Part shown: one piece after another, positions 39,583 to 50,267 of the stretch
How positions within the stretch are numbered: the stretch's first letter is position 1
How the letters are laid out: each line of letters starts with the position of its first letter
NCBI GenBank assembly: GCA_902791965.1
Contig: CADAXZ010000001.1
Span: 1 to 59,612 of the forward strand
Reading direction: 5' to 3'
From: Candidatus Proelusimicrobium bovinum
GTDB lineage: Bacteria; Elusimicrobiota; Elusimicrobia; Elusimicrobiales; Elusimicrobiaceae
Length of the DNA: 59,612 nucleotides
The notes under the pieces: model-generated
What the model was told of the DNA's origin: nothing
The model's input: the letters and a program-made list of their open reading frames with translations, nothing else
The model's database searches: none
Translations under genes and position numbers: made by a program

Positions 39583-40515
39583 ATGACACAAAAGAAATTT
39601 TTAGTTACAGGCGGTGCAGGTTTTGTAGGCAGTAATATTGCTTTTGAACTTCAAAACCAAGGCCATAGCGTTACTATTATAGATGATTTTTCTTCAGGCA
39701 ATTTTAAGAATCTTATCGGCTTTAAAGGCGATATTATCACTGCAAATGTTTTTGAGGAAATGCCCGGAGAAAACTATTATTTTGATGCAATTTTCCACGA
39801 AGCCGCAATTACGGATACAAATATTCACGACCAAAAACTTATGATGGAAATGAATGTGGAAGCATTTAAAAATGTTCTTTATTATGCGGCTGAAAGGGGT
39901 ATTAAGCGTGTTGTTTATGCTTCTTCTGCTGCAACTTACGGCAACGGTGAATGTCCTATGAATGTGGCCCAGACGCCTAAACCGGAAAATATTTACGGTT
40001 TTTCAAAAGCGATAATGGATAATGTCGCAAGGGAATTTGCTGCCGCAAACAGGGATATGGTAATTGTCGGTTTAAGATATTTTAATGTTTACGGCCCGGG
40101 GGAATATTATAAGGGTAAAACATCAAGTATGATGTACCAACTTTATAATCAGATGAAGCAAGGCTACCGCCCGAAAATCTTTAAAATGGGCGAACAGGAA
40201 AGGGATTTTGTATATATTAAAGATGTTATCAAAGCCAATATGTGCGCACTTAACAATGCAAAAGAATCCTGCGTAGTTAATGTCGGCACAGGAATATCGC
40301 GCAACTTTAACGATATTGTAAAATGCCTTAATAATGAATTAGGCCTTAATCTTGCACCTGATTATATTGATAATCCTTTTACAAGATTTTATCAGTTAAA
40401 GACTCAGGCCGATATTGCTTTAACGACAGAAAAAATCGGCTATACTCCCGATTATACCTTGGAAAAGGGTATAGCGGATTATGTTAAAGTGCTTGAAGCA
40501 AGACAGGTAAAATAA
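39583..40515 (+). CDS. hldD: ADP-L-glycero-D-manno-heptose-6-epimerase
   Basis: Short-chain dehydrogenase-type epimerase that makes the heptose donor for LPS inner core. NAD(P)-binding TGGAGFVGSN lies at residues 9-18, catalytic Ser/Thr near 124-127 (SSAATYG) and Y138-x3-K142. The later blocks RYFNVYGPGEYYKGK, QERDFVYIKDV and RFYQLKTQAD resemble HldD rather than GalE or other epimerases. Length 310. It is lodged between atpA and atpG with no gap upstream and 13 bases downstream, so it should be made with the ATP synthase. The exact substrate is a family-based inference. Confidence 0.8.
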   Translation: MTQKKFLVTGGAGFVGSNIAFELQNQGHSVTIIDDFSSGNFKNLIGFKGDIITANVFEEMPGENYYFDAIFHEAAITDTNIHDQKLMMEMNVEAFKNVLYYAAERGIKRVVYASSAATYGNGECPMNVAQTPKPENIYGFSKAIMDNVAREFAAANRDMVIVGLRYFNVYGPGEYYKGKTSSMMYQLYNQMKQGYRPKIFKMGEQERDFVYIKDVIKANMCALNNAKESCVVNVGTGISRNFNDIVKCLNNELGLNLAPDYIDNPFTRFYQLKTQADIALTTEKIGYTPDYTLEKGIADYVKVLEARQVK

Positions 40516-40528
40516 GAAGGCGTAATTT

Positions 40529-42864
<2,336 letters not shown>

Positions 42865-42866
42865 AT

Positions 42867-43286
42867 ATGGCAGGCAAAAAGAAACTTAAACTTCAGATAA
42901 TAACTCCGCAAAAGCAAGTACTTGATAAGGAAGTAGATTTTATAGCACTTCCGGCCTATAACGGCGAAATGGGTGTTTTGCCCGGACATGTGCAGTATGT
43001 AGCAAAACTTAATTACGGCGTCTTGCGCTATAAAGACGGTAATACGCAGGAAGAGTTTGCCATAATGGGAGGCCTTGCGGAAATTGCGCACGATGTCGTC
43101 AGCGTTTTTGCGGAGGACGCCGCCCTTGCGGAAGAAATTGACGAAGCCGAAGCGAAACAAAAACTTGCACAGGCAAAAGCATCTTTATCATCTCACGATG
43201 CCGATATAGATATGGAACTTGCGGAAATGGAACTAAAAAAAGCATTGCTTATGTTAAAGGTTAAAAACAAAAAGACCAAGTTTTAA
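42867..43286 (+). CDS. atpC: ATP synthase subunit epsilon
   Basis: Regulatory subunit with the N-terminal beta-sandwich (about 1-90, AYNGEMGVLPGH) and a C-terminal two-helix tail (about 92-139) that in the family inhibits ATP hydrolysis. Length 139. Last gene of the operon, followed by a terminator. Confidence 0.93.
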   Translation: MAGKKKLKLQIITPQKQVLDKEVDFIALPAYNGEMGVLPGHVQYVAKLNYGVLRYKDGNTQEEFAIMGGLAEIAHDVVSVFAEDAALAEEIDEAEAKQKLAQAKASLSSHDADIDMELAEMELKKALLMLKVKNKKTKF

Positions 43287-43315
43287 TTTTGTTTTCTGTG
43301 TTGAAGTAAAATAAT

Positions 43316-43345
43316 AAAACCCTGCTCTTACAGCAGGGTTTTAAA
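43316..43345 (+). terminator. Terminator of the ATP synthase operon
   Basis: AAAACCCTGCT (43316-43326) pairs perfectly with AGCAGGGTTTT (43332-43342) around a five-base loop. Confidence 0.93.
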
Positions 43346-43406
43346 TTTATAACTTTTATTGTAAGTATTAAAATGTATTGTGCAAAACCTGTATTTCTAT
43401 TTAGGT

Positions 43407-43829
43407 TTAACTTGGCCAAGCAATAATTTCTACGGAAACGCCGGCTTTATTTGCTGCATTTATAATGCCGTTAACGGTTTTTGTATCCGGCATTGAAAAG
43501 CCTTTTATCCTCTTTAAATTCCAATATATTTTTGTACCTCTTGGCATAGATAATAATTTATCCTTAAGATAATCAGTTCCTACAATAATATTATTATCTT
43601 CCGTAATTGATTTGAAGGAGGAAGTAATTCTTGTTCCGTTTTCAAATATTGAATAAGCCCAATCCTGCCCGTTGTACCAAGAATACATTTCATAAGATAT
43701 GGAATTCCTTGCGGATGGGGTAATATCTGTATCGGGATTTAAACTGCTGAAGGCAAGTTTATTCCCGTTTGGCGTATAGCAGGCGGTAAAAAATAAAACC
43801 GTTGTTAAAATGACTAAAATATTTTTCAT
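43407..43829 (-). CDS. Small predicted lipoprotein of unknown function
   Basis: A 140-residue protein with a lipoprotein signal peptide: Lys, hydrophobic core and FFTAC, so Cys17 would be acylated and the protein anchored in a membrane. The mature part is rich in Ser, Asn and Tyr with alternating strand-like segments and a C-terminal stretch resembling a helix-strand end (GIINAANKAGVSVEIIAW). I recognise no family. AAGGAG lies before the ATG, which immediately follows the YbgC stop, so it is co-translated with ybgC. Confidence 0.6.
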   Translation of the reverse strand: MKNILVILTTVLFFTACYTPNGNKLAFSSLNPDTDITPSARNSISYEMYSWYNGQDWAYSIFENGTRITSSFKSITEDNNIIVGTDYLKDKLLSMPRGTKIYWNLKRIKGFSMPDTKTVNGIINAANKAGVSVEIIAWPS

Positions 43830-44237
43830 TTAAAATCTCCTTATTTTAATTTTTCTTTCGGATATGGGTATTGCTTTTATAACATCTTGCGGCCAAGAAG
43901 AAAGTTTACCTTCTTTATTTACGCAAACTACATCTGTTATACCTTGTACCAAAAGAGTATCTTGGTATTTAACAAAGGCTTCAAATACTATTCTGAAAGG
44001 TGTTATTTCCACGGCATAAGTTTCTATATCAAGTTCCTGTCCGTATTTTGCGGGGTGTTTGTACCAGACTTCCTGATGATGTACCATAATAAAACAGTTT
44101 GCTTTTTCAAGGTCTGGTATTGCGCAGCCTGTTTTTTCCATAAAATCTGTACGGCCTTCTTCAAAAAATTTAAGGTAATTGCCGTAATAAACAACTCCTC
44201 CGCAATCTGTATCGTAATAATATACTTTGCGTTTCAT
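43830..44237 (-). CDS. ybgC: Acyl-CoA thioesterase (YbgC/4HBT hotdog family)
   Basis: A 135-residue hotdog thioesterase. The signature YYDTDCGGVVYYGNYL at 7-22 holds the catalytic Asp (D11). In many genomes ybgC neighbours tol-pal; here it sits between yjbQ (one base upstream) and a lipoprotein gene. Substrate acyl length is not evident. AGGAGAATGAT context precedes the ATG. Confidence 0.9.
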   Translation of the reverse strand: MKRKVYYYDTDCGGVVYYGNYLKFFEEGRTDFMEKTGCAIPDLEKANCFIMVHHQEVWYKHPAKYGQELDIETYAVEITPFRIVFEAFVKYQDTLLVQGITDVVCVNKEGKLSSWPQDVIKAIPISERKIKIRRF

Positions 44238-44238
44238 A

Positions 44239-44655
44239 TCATTCTCCTATAATTTTTATAAGAACCCTCTTGTTTCTCTGTCCGTCAAATTCCCCGTAGA
44301 AAATTTCTTCCCACGGGTCGAAGTCCAACTGCCCTTGCGTTATCGCTATGACGACTTCCCTGCCCATAATAGTCCTTTTTAAATGGGCGTCGCCGTTATC
44401 TTCTCCGGTTAAATTATGTTGGTATCCGTTAATATCATAAGGGGCAAGTTTCTCCACCCAGAGTATAAAATCTTTATGCAGGCCGCGTTCATTATCGTTT
44501 ATAAATACACTGGAAGTGATATGCATAGAGTTTACTAAACATAGCCCTTCTTTAACACCGCTTTTTTGTAATGCTTGTTGTACCTGCGGTGTAATATTTA
44601 CTATTTGATAGCGTTCATCAGTTCTTAAAGTTAAGTATTCGGTATATGATTTCAT
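44239..44655 (-). CDS. yjbQ: YjbQ (UPF0047) family protein
   Basis: A 138-residue single-domain protein with the family signatures: the HITSS stretch (about 46-50), NDNE near 54-57, the [15 protein letters not shown] block with metal-binding His (about 85-99), and the C-terminal [20 protein letters not shown] run. Some members have thiamin phosphate synthase activity; that is family knowledge, not shown here. First of a three-gene set with ybgC and the lipoprotein. Confidence 0.9.
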   Translation of the reverse strand: MKSYTEYLTLRTDERYQIVNITPQVQQALQKSGVKEGLCLVNSMHITSSVFINDNERGLHKDFILWVEKLAPYDINGYQHNLTGEDNGDAHLKRTIMGREVVIAITQGQLDFDPWEEIFYGEFDGQRNKRVLIKIIGE

Positions 44656-44961
44656 AAAATAATTATATGGCTTTTGTAAAAATACAAAAGCATTAAAAAT
44701 TTTTAACTGTTTTTAATAAAATAACAGGTTTCGCGCCTTGAGCGCGCCTTACTTTTCTCACTCACAAAAAATTAGCAAAAGCAATAAAGAGCGCTAATAA
44801 TTTTTTGCTCGGACAAAACCCGCAAAACTAAACAAAAAATCTCCAAATTTTAACAGCGAGCGTCGGCGATGTCGCCAAAACGGCAAACAACTTAAAACTT
44901 GTATTATAATTATTATAATATTATTTTAAAAGGTAATATCATTTTATGTTAAAATAGTGTT
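44656..44961. other. Intergenic region with GC-rich patches
   Basis: Divergent gap between yjbQ and the orphan membrane protein. The GC-rich stretch 44735-44885 contains GGCGA/TCGCC (44872-44883) and the near-inverse pairing of AAAAAATTAGC (44766-44776) with GCTAATAATTTTTT (44793-44806). A TATTATAAT run (44902-44920) and TAAAAT (44950-44955) can serve as promoter elements. No gene or known RNA is recognised. Confidence 0.4.
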
Positions 44962-44964
44962 ATG
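44950..44964 (+). promoter_or_regulatory. -10 element placed for a leaderless mRNA of the orphan protein
   Basis: TAAAAT at 44950-44955 is followed by six bases and the ATG at 44962, with no ribosome-binding site upstream; the same geometry as at the TreT-like gene. Confidence 0.45.
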
Positions 44965-45723
44965 GATAAAGAAAAACAAACTCAGTTTTTACAAATTGCA
45001 GGGGTAATAGGATTAGCAGTATTTTTACTTTTACCCGTTCTATGGTATGCCAACAGGGCTAAATCGCCTGAAAGGGCTATGACTGCCGAACAACTTAAAT
45101 CTTTTCAAAATGATAATTTGGAATTTGTTGACCATAACGGTCCTACCCTTTCTGATTTTGACGAAGGTAATGTCGGCAGAGAAGGGCAACGCAGTAAGTG
45201 GGAAAATACAGGCAATGCGATAGTGTCCGTTAATATAAATAATATCATTACTTTATCAAAGGAAGAATTACAACAAGTCGGTGCGACGCCGTTTTCCCTT
45301 ATGAATACCGTAATGAACAATATTAAAACTACTCCGCAGGTAATAGAAGTAGTTTTTGATAATGAAGATGTCCTGATAGGTTTTACTAACCGCCAGAGTG
45401 TTAAGGAATTGGCCTCTAATCCAAAAAAACTGTATGATATGGTATCCTCGCAGGATATTGCAATAGAGCGCTTTGTAAAAAGTCCGTCTGTGCAAGGTGT
45501 CCTTAATAGCGAAAGACTTTTGCGCAGTATTTTAAAGAGTAAACTTTTTAATTATATTTTCCAAACTGCGACGGCAAAATATTATATTGCAAATCCGTTA
45601 AAAACAAAAAAACTTATAGCAAGCAACCCTGTACTTGCCCCTTACTTAAAACATCAGGGCCTTAAAAAAGTCCTTTCGGAAATACCGGCCACGCGGCAAG
45701 CAGCGTCGCAAATATTTAAGTAA
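44962..45723 (+). CDS. Orphan membrane-anchored protein with helical repeats
   Basis: I recognise no family in this 253-residue protein. A single N-terminal membrane helix (about 11-29) is preceded by a short charged N-terminus without signal-cleavage features, so the rest probably faces the periplasm. A Pro/Asp-rich linker (about 34-75) leads to a helical region with repeated Asn-Pro helix breaks: LASNPKKLYDMV (about 146-157) and LIASNPVLAPYL (about 216-227) have the same S-N-P register, hinting at tandem helical repeats. Independent gene with its own promoter; tRNA-Gly follows 77 bases later. Confidence 0.55.
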   Translation: MDKEKQTQFLQIAGVIGLAVFLLLPVLWYANRAKSPERAMTAEQLKSFQNDNLEFVDHNGPTLSDFDEGNVGREGQRSKWENTGNAIVSVNINNIITLSKEELQQVGATPFSLMNTVMNNIKTTPQVIEVVFDNEDVLIGFTNRQSVKELASNPKKLYDMVSSQDIAIERFVKSPSVQGVLNSERLLRSILKSKLFNYIFQTATAKYYIANPLKTKKLIASNPVLAPYLKHQGLKKVLSEIPATRQAASQIFK

Positions 45724-45755
45724 AGGTTTTAGGATAGTGTGGCATTAAAAATATT

Positions 45756-45784
45756 TTGCAAAAGTTATTTGCTTATGCTATAAT
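45756..45784 (+). promoter_or_regulatory. Promoter of tRNA-Gly
   Basis: TTGCAA (45756-45761) and TATAAT (45779-45784) are spaced by 17 bases, close to the consensus, with a start expected a few bases before the tRNA. Confidence 0.85.
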
Positions 45785-45800
45785 ATTTATACAGATTTAT

Positions 45801-45874
45801 GCGGGCGTGGTTCAATGGTAGAACGCGACCTTGCCAAGGTTGAGACGAGAGTTCGATTCTCTTCGCCCGCTCCA
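45801..45874 (+). tRNA. tRNA-Gly (anticodon GCC)
   Basis: A complete cloverleaf is visible: acceptor GCGGGCG (45801-45807) with CGCCCGC (45864-45870), anticodon GCC at 45833-45835 in the loop between CGACC and GGTTG, T arm with GTTCGATTC, and an encoded CCA end. It reads GGC (and by wobble GGU) codons. A terminator hairpin follows. Confidence 0.97.
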
Positions 45875-45877
45875 TTT

Positions 45878-45908
45878 AAACGGTACTTTAAAAGTGCCGT
45901 TTTTTTGT
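45878..45908 (+). terminator. Terminator after tRNA-Gly
   Basis: AAACGGTACTTT (45878-45889) pairs with AAAGTGCCGTTT (45891-45902, one G-T wobble) and continues into a T run. Confidence 0.9.
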
Positions 45909-46028
45909 CTGTAATGTATAAATTTATTTGCGATAAAGTTTTTAAATACCGTGCAGCATGTTATCAAAATTTGCAGGTGTTTAATTTATCGGTTCTTTAT
46001 TTGTAAGATATATATTTTCTGCGGGATT

Positions 46029-46439
46029 TTATATGTTTTTTTGCATTTTGATATGCGGGCAATACTCATCTAAGTAAACATCTCCTACCGCAGTATATCC
46101 TATTTTAGCGTAAAAATCTTTTACTCTTAGTTGCGCGGAAATTTCAATAAGTTTGCCGCCTTCTTTTAGTATTTCTTTTTCGGCAATTAACATAATTTTC
46201 CGGCCTGAATTTTTGCCTCTGTATTTTTTATCTACGGCAACTCTGCCTATATGATAACTTTCTCCCGTTTTAAAATACCGGCAAACGGCAAATGGTATTT
46301 TACCGTCATATAAAACAATATGGGTACAGGTTTTATCGGTATCGTCCAATTCGTTTTTAAAGCCTTGTTCTTGTATAAAAACTTCTGTCCTTATTTTTAC
46401 TATATCATCATTAAGACCGTAAAATTTTTTATAGTGCAT
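46029..46439 (-). CDS. GNAT family N-acetyltransferase
   Basis: A 136-residue acetyl-CoA-dependent acyltransferase. The acetyl-CoA site motif RxxGxG/A appears as KKYRGKNSGRKIM (about 77-89), preceded by the core strand IGRVAVD. The N-terminal TEVFIQEQGF segment suits the ElaA-like subgroup. I take the ATG at 46439; a longer TTG reading has no ribosome-binding site and would nearly overlap murD. The substrate is unknown. Confidence 0.75.
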   Translation of the reverse strand: MHYKKFYGLNDDIVKIRTEVFIQEQGFKNELDDTDKTCTHIVLYDGKIPFAVCRYFKTGESYHIGRVAVDKKYRGKNSGRKIMLIAEKEILKEGGKLIEISAQLRVKDFYAKIGYTAVGDVYLDEYCPHIKMQKNI

Positions 46440-46490
46440 AAAATCCGCCGTAAAAATTTGTATATAACAATAATCTTGCGGCAAAAAAGT

Positions 46491-47861
46491 TTAATGTTTT
46501 TGTGTATAATCTTTAACGATTTGCTTAAAAATTTCTCCGCGTTGTTCAAAATTTTTAAATTGGTCAAAGGAAGCACAAGCGGGGGATAAAAGCATAATAT
46601 CGCCTTTTTCTGCCTTAGTAAAAATATATTCCACGGCTTTTTTAAGGGTTTTTGTTTCCGTGGCGGGGAATCTGCCCGAAAGTTGCTGTTTGATGTTTTT
46701 TGCGTCTTCCCCTATCAAAACAGCGTGTTTGCAGTAGCGGGAAAGATACGGTATCAGCGGTTTATAGGGCGAACCTTTTCCTCTTCCGCCTAAAATAATC
46801 CAAATTTTATTATTACTTTGCAGGGCTTTTAATGCAGTTACGGTAGAATCAATATTTGTCGCTTTAGAATCGTTATAACATTTAATGCCTTTATATTCGC
46901 AGAAAAGTTCTATCCTGTGTTCAAGGCAATTAAATGTATTAAAACCGTCTTGCACATCTTTTGCTTTTATACCTGCGGCAAAAGCCATTAAGGAGGCCGC
47001 CATAGCGTTTTCAATATTATGTATGCCTATTGCAAGTTTTGGCGGTTTTATGTGGTATCCGTCTGCAAAAATCATTTCGTCGCCGTCGTAAAACACATCC
47101 ACTTTAACGCTGTGCCTTGGTGTGGAAGAAAACGCAAACACTCTGCATTTTGCTTTATTCATAAACTGCACGCATTGGCAATCTGCGCCGTTGGCAATAA
47201 AGGCGCACTCTTTTGTTTGATGCTTAAAGATTTTACCTTTTGCTGCAATATATTTTTTAAGGCTGCCGTGATGTTCTTCGTGGTCGGGCGTTATGTTGAG
47301 CAACGCGCTTACATAAGGTTTAAAATAGGTGCTGTCCTCAAGTTGATAACTTGAAACTTCAATAACAATAATACTGCGCGGCTCTATTTTATCTGCTACG
47401 GAAGAAAACGGCTTGCCGATATTGCCCACGGTATAAACTTTGCGGCCTTTTGCTTCGTTAAGGCAGTAGGCTTTCATAATTTCGCTTAACATTACGGTAG
47501 TTGTTGTTTTGCCGTTAGTACCTGTTATAGCAAAAATTTTGCAGTTTTTAGGGATAAAAGCACAGGCGGTTTCAAGTTCGCTGAAGATAGGCTTTTTTAA
47601 TCTTTTAATTTTTTTAATTACGGGATTATGCGGCGCAATACCAGGGCTTTTAATAAAGAAATCACAATCAAAAACTGCTGCGGAATGGCCGCCCGTTTCT
47701 GTTTCAATGCCTTCAAGCCCTGTGGGTACGGGCATAACTCTGCTGTCGCTGATTAAAACATTAAAACCCTGCCTTTTTAAAAGCCTTGCGCAACTTATAC
47801 CGCTTTTTCCCATACCAAGTACGCAGGCTTTTTTACCTTTAAATATTTTTGGTGAGAACAT
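46491..47861 (-). CDS. murD: UDP-N-acetylmuramoyl-L-alanine--D-glutamate ligase
   Basis: Adds D-Glu to UDP-MurNAc-L-Ala in peptidoglycan synthesis. The ATP loop is ITGTNGKTTTT (about 111-121) and the N-terminal Rossmann motif GMGKSGIS (16-23) binds UDP. Length 456. Its start lies 23 bases inside the end of murE, a longer overlap than usual, with no clear ribosome-binding site, so its translation likely depends on murE. Confidence 0.95.
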   Translation of the reverse strand: MFSPKIFKGKKACVLGMGKSGISCARLLKRQGFNVLISDSRVMPVPTGLEGIETETGGHSAAVFDCDFFIKSPGIAPHNPVIKKIKRLKKPIFSELETACAFIPKNCKIFAITGTNGKTTTTVMLSEIMKAYCLNEAKGRKVYTVGNIGKPFSSVADKIEPRSIIVIEVSSYQLEDSTYFKPYVSALLNITPDHEEHHGSLKKYIAAKGKIFKHQTKECAFIANGADCQCVQFMNKAKCRVFAFSSTPRHSVKVDVFYDGDEMIFADGYHIKPPKLAIGIHNIENAMAASLMAFAAGIKAKDVQDGFNTFNCLEHRIELFCEYKGIKCYNDSKATNIDSTVTALKALQSNNKIWIILGGRGKGSPYKPLIPYLSRYCKHAVLIGEDAKNIKQQLSGRFPATETKTLKKAVEYIFTKAEKGDIMLLSPACASFDQFKNFEQRGEIFKQIVKDYTQKH

Positions 47862-49311
47862 ATTTTTTTAAAGCCGCTTCGGCTTCCTCCCTGTCGGAAA
47901 AATGAATTACTCCGTTTGGCAAAATCTGATAATCTTCGTGTCCTTTACCGGCAATTATTACTATATCGTCTTTTTTTGCAAGGCGTACGGCTTCATAAAT
48001 GGCTTCGCGCCTGTCTGGGATAATTTTAAAATTATCGGCAAAGGGCATACCGTTTAAAATATCGGCAAAAATTTTATTGGGGTCTTCTTTGCGGGGGTTA
48101 TCTTTTGTCAGTAAAAATAAATCACTGTTTTTTACGGCGCTTGCTCCCATTAAAGGGCGTTTGGTGGTATCTCTCTGCCCGCCGCAGCCAAGTACGGTTA
48201 TAATGCGCCCTTTTTTAAACGGGGCTACGGCATCATAAGCCCTTAAAAGGGCTTCGTTGGTGTAGGCAAAATCCACAAACAAATAAAAATTTTGCCCCAA
48301 ATCTATTCTTTCCATTCTGCCCGGCACGCCTTTTAAAGCGGCAAGGCCTTTAATTGCCGTTTTAATGTGTATACCCAAGCGGCTTGCAACCGCTATTGCG
48401 GCAAGCGCATTATAAACATTATGCTCGCCGAGTAAATTAAGTTTTGCGCTTTCCCCGTTTACTTTAAAACTTACGCCTTCTAACGAAGTTTTTATATTTG
48501 TTGCCAAAAAATCTGCCGGCTTGCTTAAACTGTAAGTTATTACTTTTATTTTATTTTCAAGCATTTGCGCTAATTTTTGTCCGTAAGGATCGTCAATATT
48601 TATAACTGCGCTCTTTTTCTGTTTTGTATTTTCCGGCGAAATTAAATTTTCAAATAATTTCTTTTTGGCGGCAAAATAATTATCAAAAGTGTTATGAAAA
48701 TCTAAATGGTCTCTTTGTAAATTGGTAAATACGGCAATATTAAAATCTATCCCGCGCACACGCTGGTATTCTAAAGCGTGGGATGACACTTCCATTACAA
48801 CTTCCCCGCAGCCGTTTTGTTTGGCTTGGTAAATTATATTTTGCAGTAATAAAGGCGCAGGTGTGGTATTGGGTGCTTTGCTGATTTTTTTGCCTGCCAC
48901 GCGGTAATTTATTGTTCCCATAACGGCAGGTTTATGCTTAGCCTCAAACAAAATGCTTTCTATTAAATAGGAAATACTCGTTTTTCCTTTTGTACCGGTT
49001 ATGCCTATCATAGTTAAATCTTTTGAAGGATTACCGTAAAAAGCACAGGCTGTATCAGCCATAGCATAATCTATATTATCAACTTTTATGATGGGTACGG
49101 GGTAAACTTCTTCCAGATCTTCCTGCGTAATAATAGCGCAAGCCCCTTTGGCAAGGGCGGAAGGAATATAATTATGTCCGTCAACGGTGTGTCCGCGTAC
49201 GGCAAAAAACACCCAATCTTTTTGTACTTCCTTGGAGTTTTGTGTCAGCCCTTTAACTTCCGTTTGGGGTAAATCTGTTTTATATTTGCTGAAAAGTTCA
49301 TTTAGTTTCAT
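47839..49311 (-). CDS. murE: UDP-N-acetylmuramoylalanyl-D-glutamate--2,6-diaminopimelate ligase
   Basis: Adds meso-diaminopimelate to the peptidoglycan precursor. The ATP loop GITGTKGKTS lies near 105-114. The DNPR motif is at residues 404-407 (E. coli 413-416), the signature of diaminopimelate-type MurE, consistent with the dapA-dapB operon nearby. I take the ATG at 49311 (AAGAG upstream), giving 490 residues; the earlier in-frame codon is a TTG. Divergent from the TIGR02757 gene and overlapping murD by 23 bases. Confidence 0.95.
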   Translation of the reverse strand: MKLNELFSKYKTDLPQTEVKGLTQNSKEVQKDWVFFAVRGHTVDGHNYIPSALAKGACAIITQEDLEEVYPVPIIKVDNIDYAMADTACAFYGNPSKDLTMIGITGTKGKTSISYLIESILFEAKHKPAVMGTINYRVAGKKISKAPNTTPAPLLLQNIIYQAKQNGCGEVVMEVSSHALEYQRVRGIDFNIAVFTNLQRDHLDFHNTFDNYFAAKKKLFENLISPENTKQKKSAVINIDDPYGQKLAQMLENKIKVITYSLSKPADFLATNIKTSLEGVSFKVNGESAKLNLLGEHNVYNALAAIAVASRLGIHIKTAIKGLAALKGVPGRMERIDLGQNFYLFVDFAYTNEALLRAYDAVAPFKKGRIITVLGCGGQRDTTKRPLMGASAVKNSDLFLLTKDNPRKEDPNKIFADILNGMPFADNFKIIPDRREAIYEAVRLAKKDDIVIIAGKGHEDYQILPNGVIHFSDREEAEAALKKYVLTKNI

Positions 49312-49402
49312 ACTCTTATATCTTAACAAATTGCTAAAATCAATATATATACTTTTATTAAAGTTTAATATTTATTACTCACGGGGACAAACAAATAATA
49401 AT

Positions 49403-50173
49403 ATGATAAAAAAAGAATGTTTGGAAAATATTTACCGTAAATATAATAAATTTGAATATATTTCGCCTGACCCTTTACAGTTTGTCCATTTATATAAAAC
49501 TGGGGCAGACATGGAAATAGTTGCTTTAATTGCGGCAAGTTTTGCTTACGGTAATGTAAAGCAAATAATAAAAACCGTTGATAAAATTTTATCTGTTTTA
49601 GGTCCTCGTCCCAAACAATTTTTAGAGCAAACAACCCGTAAGGAATTAGAAGAACTTTTTAAAGGTTTTAAATACCGTTTTACTACGGAACAGGAACTTG
49701 TAAATTTACTTTGTGCGATAAAAGAAGTTTTAAAACAATACGGCAGTTTGGAAAATCTTTTTTGGCAATATTATAAACAGGATAAAAACCATCTTGCGGC
49801 GCAAAGGGCCTTTGCGGCGAAATTGCGCTCTTACGGCAAAATTGATACGCTTATGCCGGACCCGCAAAAAAACAGTGCTTTAAAGCGGCTTAATTTATAT
49901 TTGCGCTGGTGTATCCGCAAAGATGATGTGGATGTAGGCTGTTGGACAAAAATCCCCGCAAGCGGGCTTATAGTGCCTTTAGATGTGCATATGCACCGCG
50001 TGGCGCGTATGTTAGGGCTTACCAAACGCAATCAGGCGGATATGAAAACCGCAGTTGATATATCAAAATCTTTTGCTTCACTTTGTCCGGAAGATCCCGT
50101 TAAATACGATTTTTGCTTAACGCGTTTCGGCATACGCGATGATATGAGCGAAAAGGATTTAGAAAATATTTAA
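49403..50173 (+). CDS. TIGR02757 (DUF2400) family protein
   Basis: A 256-residue conserved protein of unknown function. Its alpha-helical sequence has the family hallmarks: YxSPDPLxF near 17-25, a SFAYGNVKQI core (about 47-56), WCIRKDDVDVGCW (about 172-184), PLDVHMHRVAR (about 194-204) and CLTRFGI near the C-terminus, reminiscent of endonuclease III-like HhH folds without an obvious catalytic residue. I use the ATG at 49403 because the longer reading runs back through murE. No neighbour points to a function. Confidence 0.75.
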   Translation: MIKKECLENIYRKYNKFEYISPDPLQFVHLYKTGADMEIVALIAASFAYGNVKQIIKTVDKILSVLGPRPKQFLEQTTRKELEELFKGFKYRFTTEQELVNLLCAIKEVLKQYGSLENLFWQYYKQDKNHLAAQRAFAAKLRSYGKIDTLMPDPQKNSALKRLNLYLRWCIRKDDVDVGCWTKIPASGLIVPLDVHMHRVARMLGLTKRNQADMKTAVDISKSFASLCPEDPVKYDFCLTRFGIRDDMSEKDLENI

Positions 50174-50210
50174 AGTTTGTTCCCGCAGACAATTCACATT
50201 ATTTACTGTA

Positions 50211-50250
50211 AAAACCCCGCTTAAAGGATATATCCCAAAGCGGGGTTTTT
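50211..50250. terminator. Terminator between TIGR02757 and the thioredoxin-DsbD genes
   Basis: AAAACCCCGCTT (50211-50222) pairs perfectly with AAGCGGGGTTTT (50238-50249) around a 15-base loop; T- and A-rich flanks allow use from both sides. Confidence 0.92.
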
Positions 50251-50267
50251 AGTTTGTTAAAACAATC

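Noticed and set aside
49187-49402. N-terminal extension of the TIGR02757 protein
   Set aside because: It reads backward through murE and is unlike the family; the ATG at 49403 gives the expected length.
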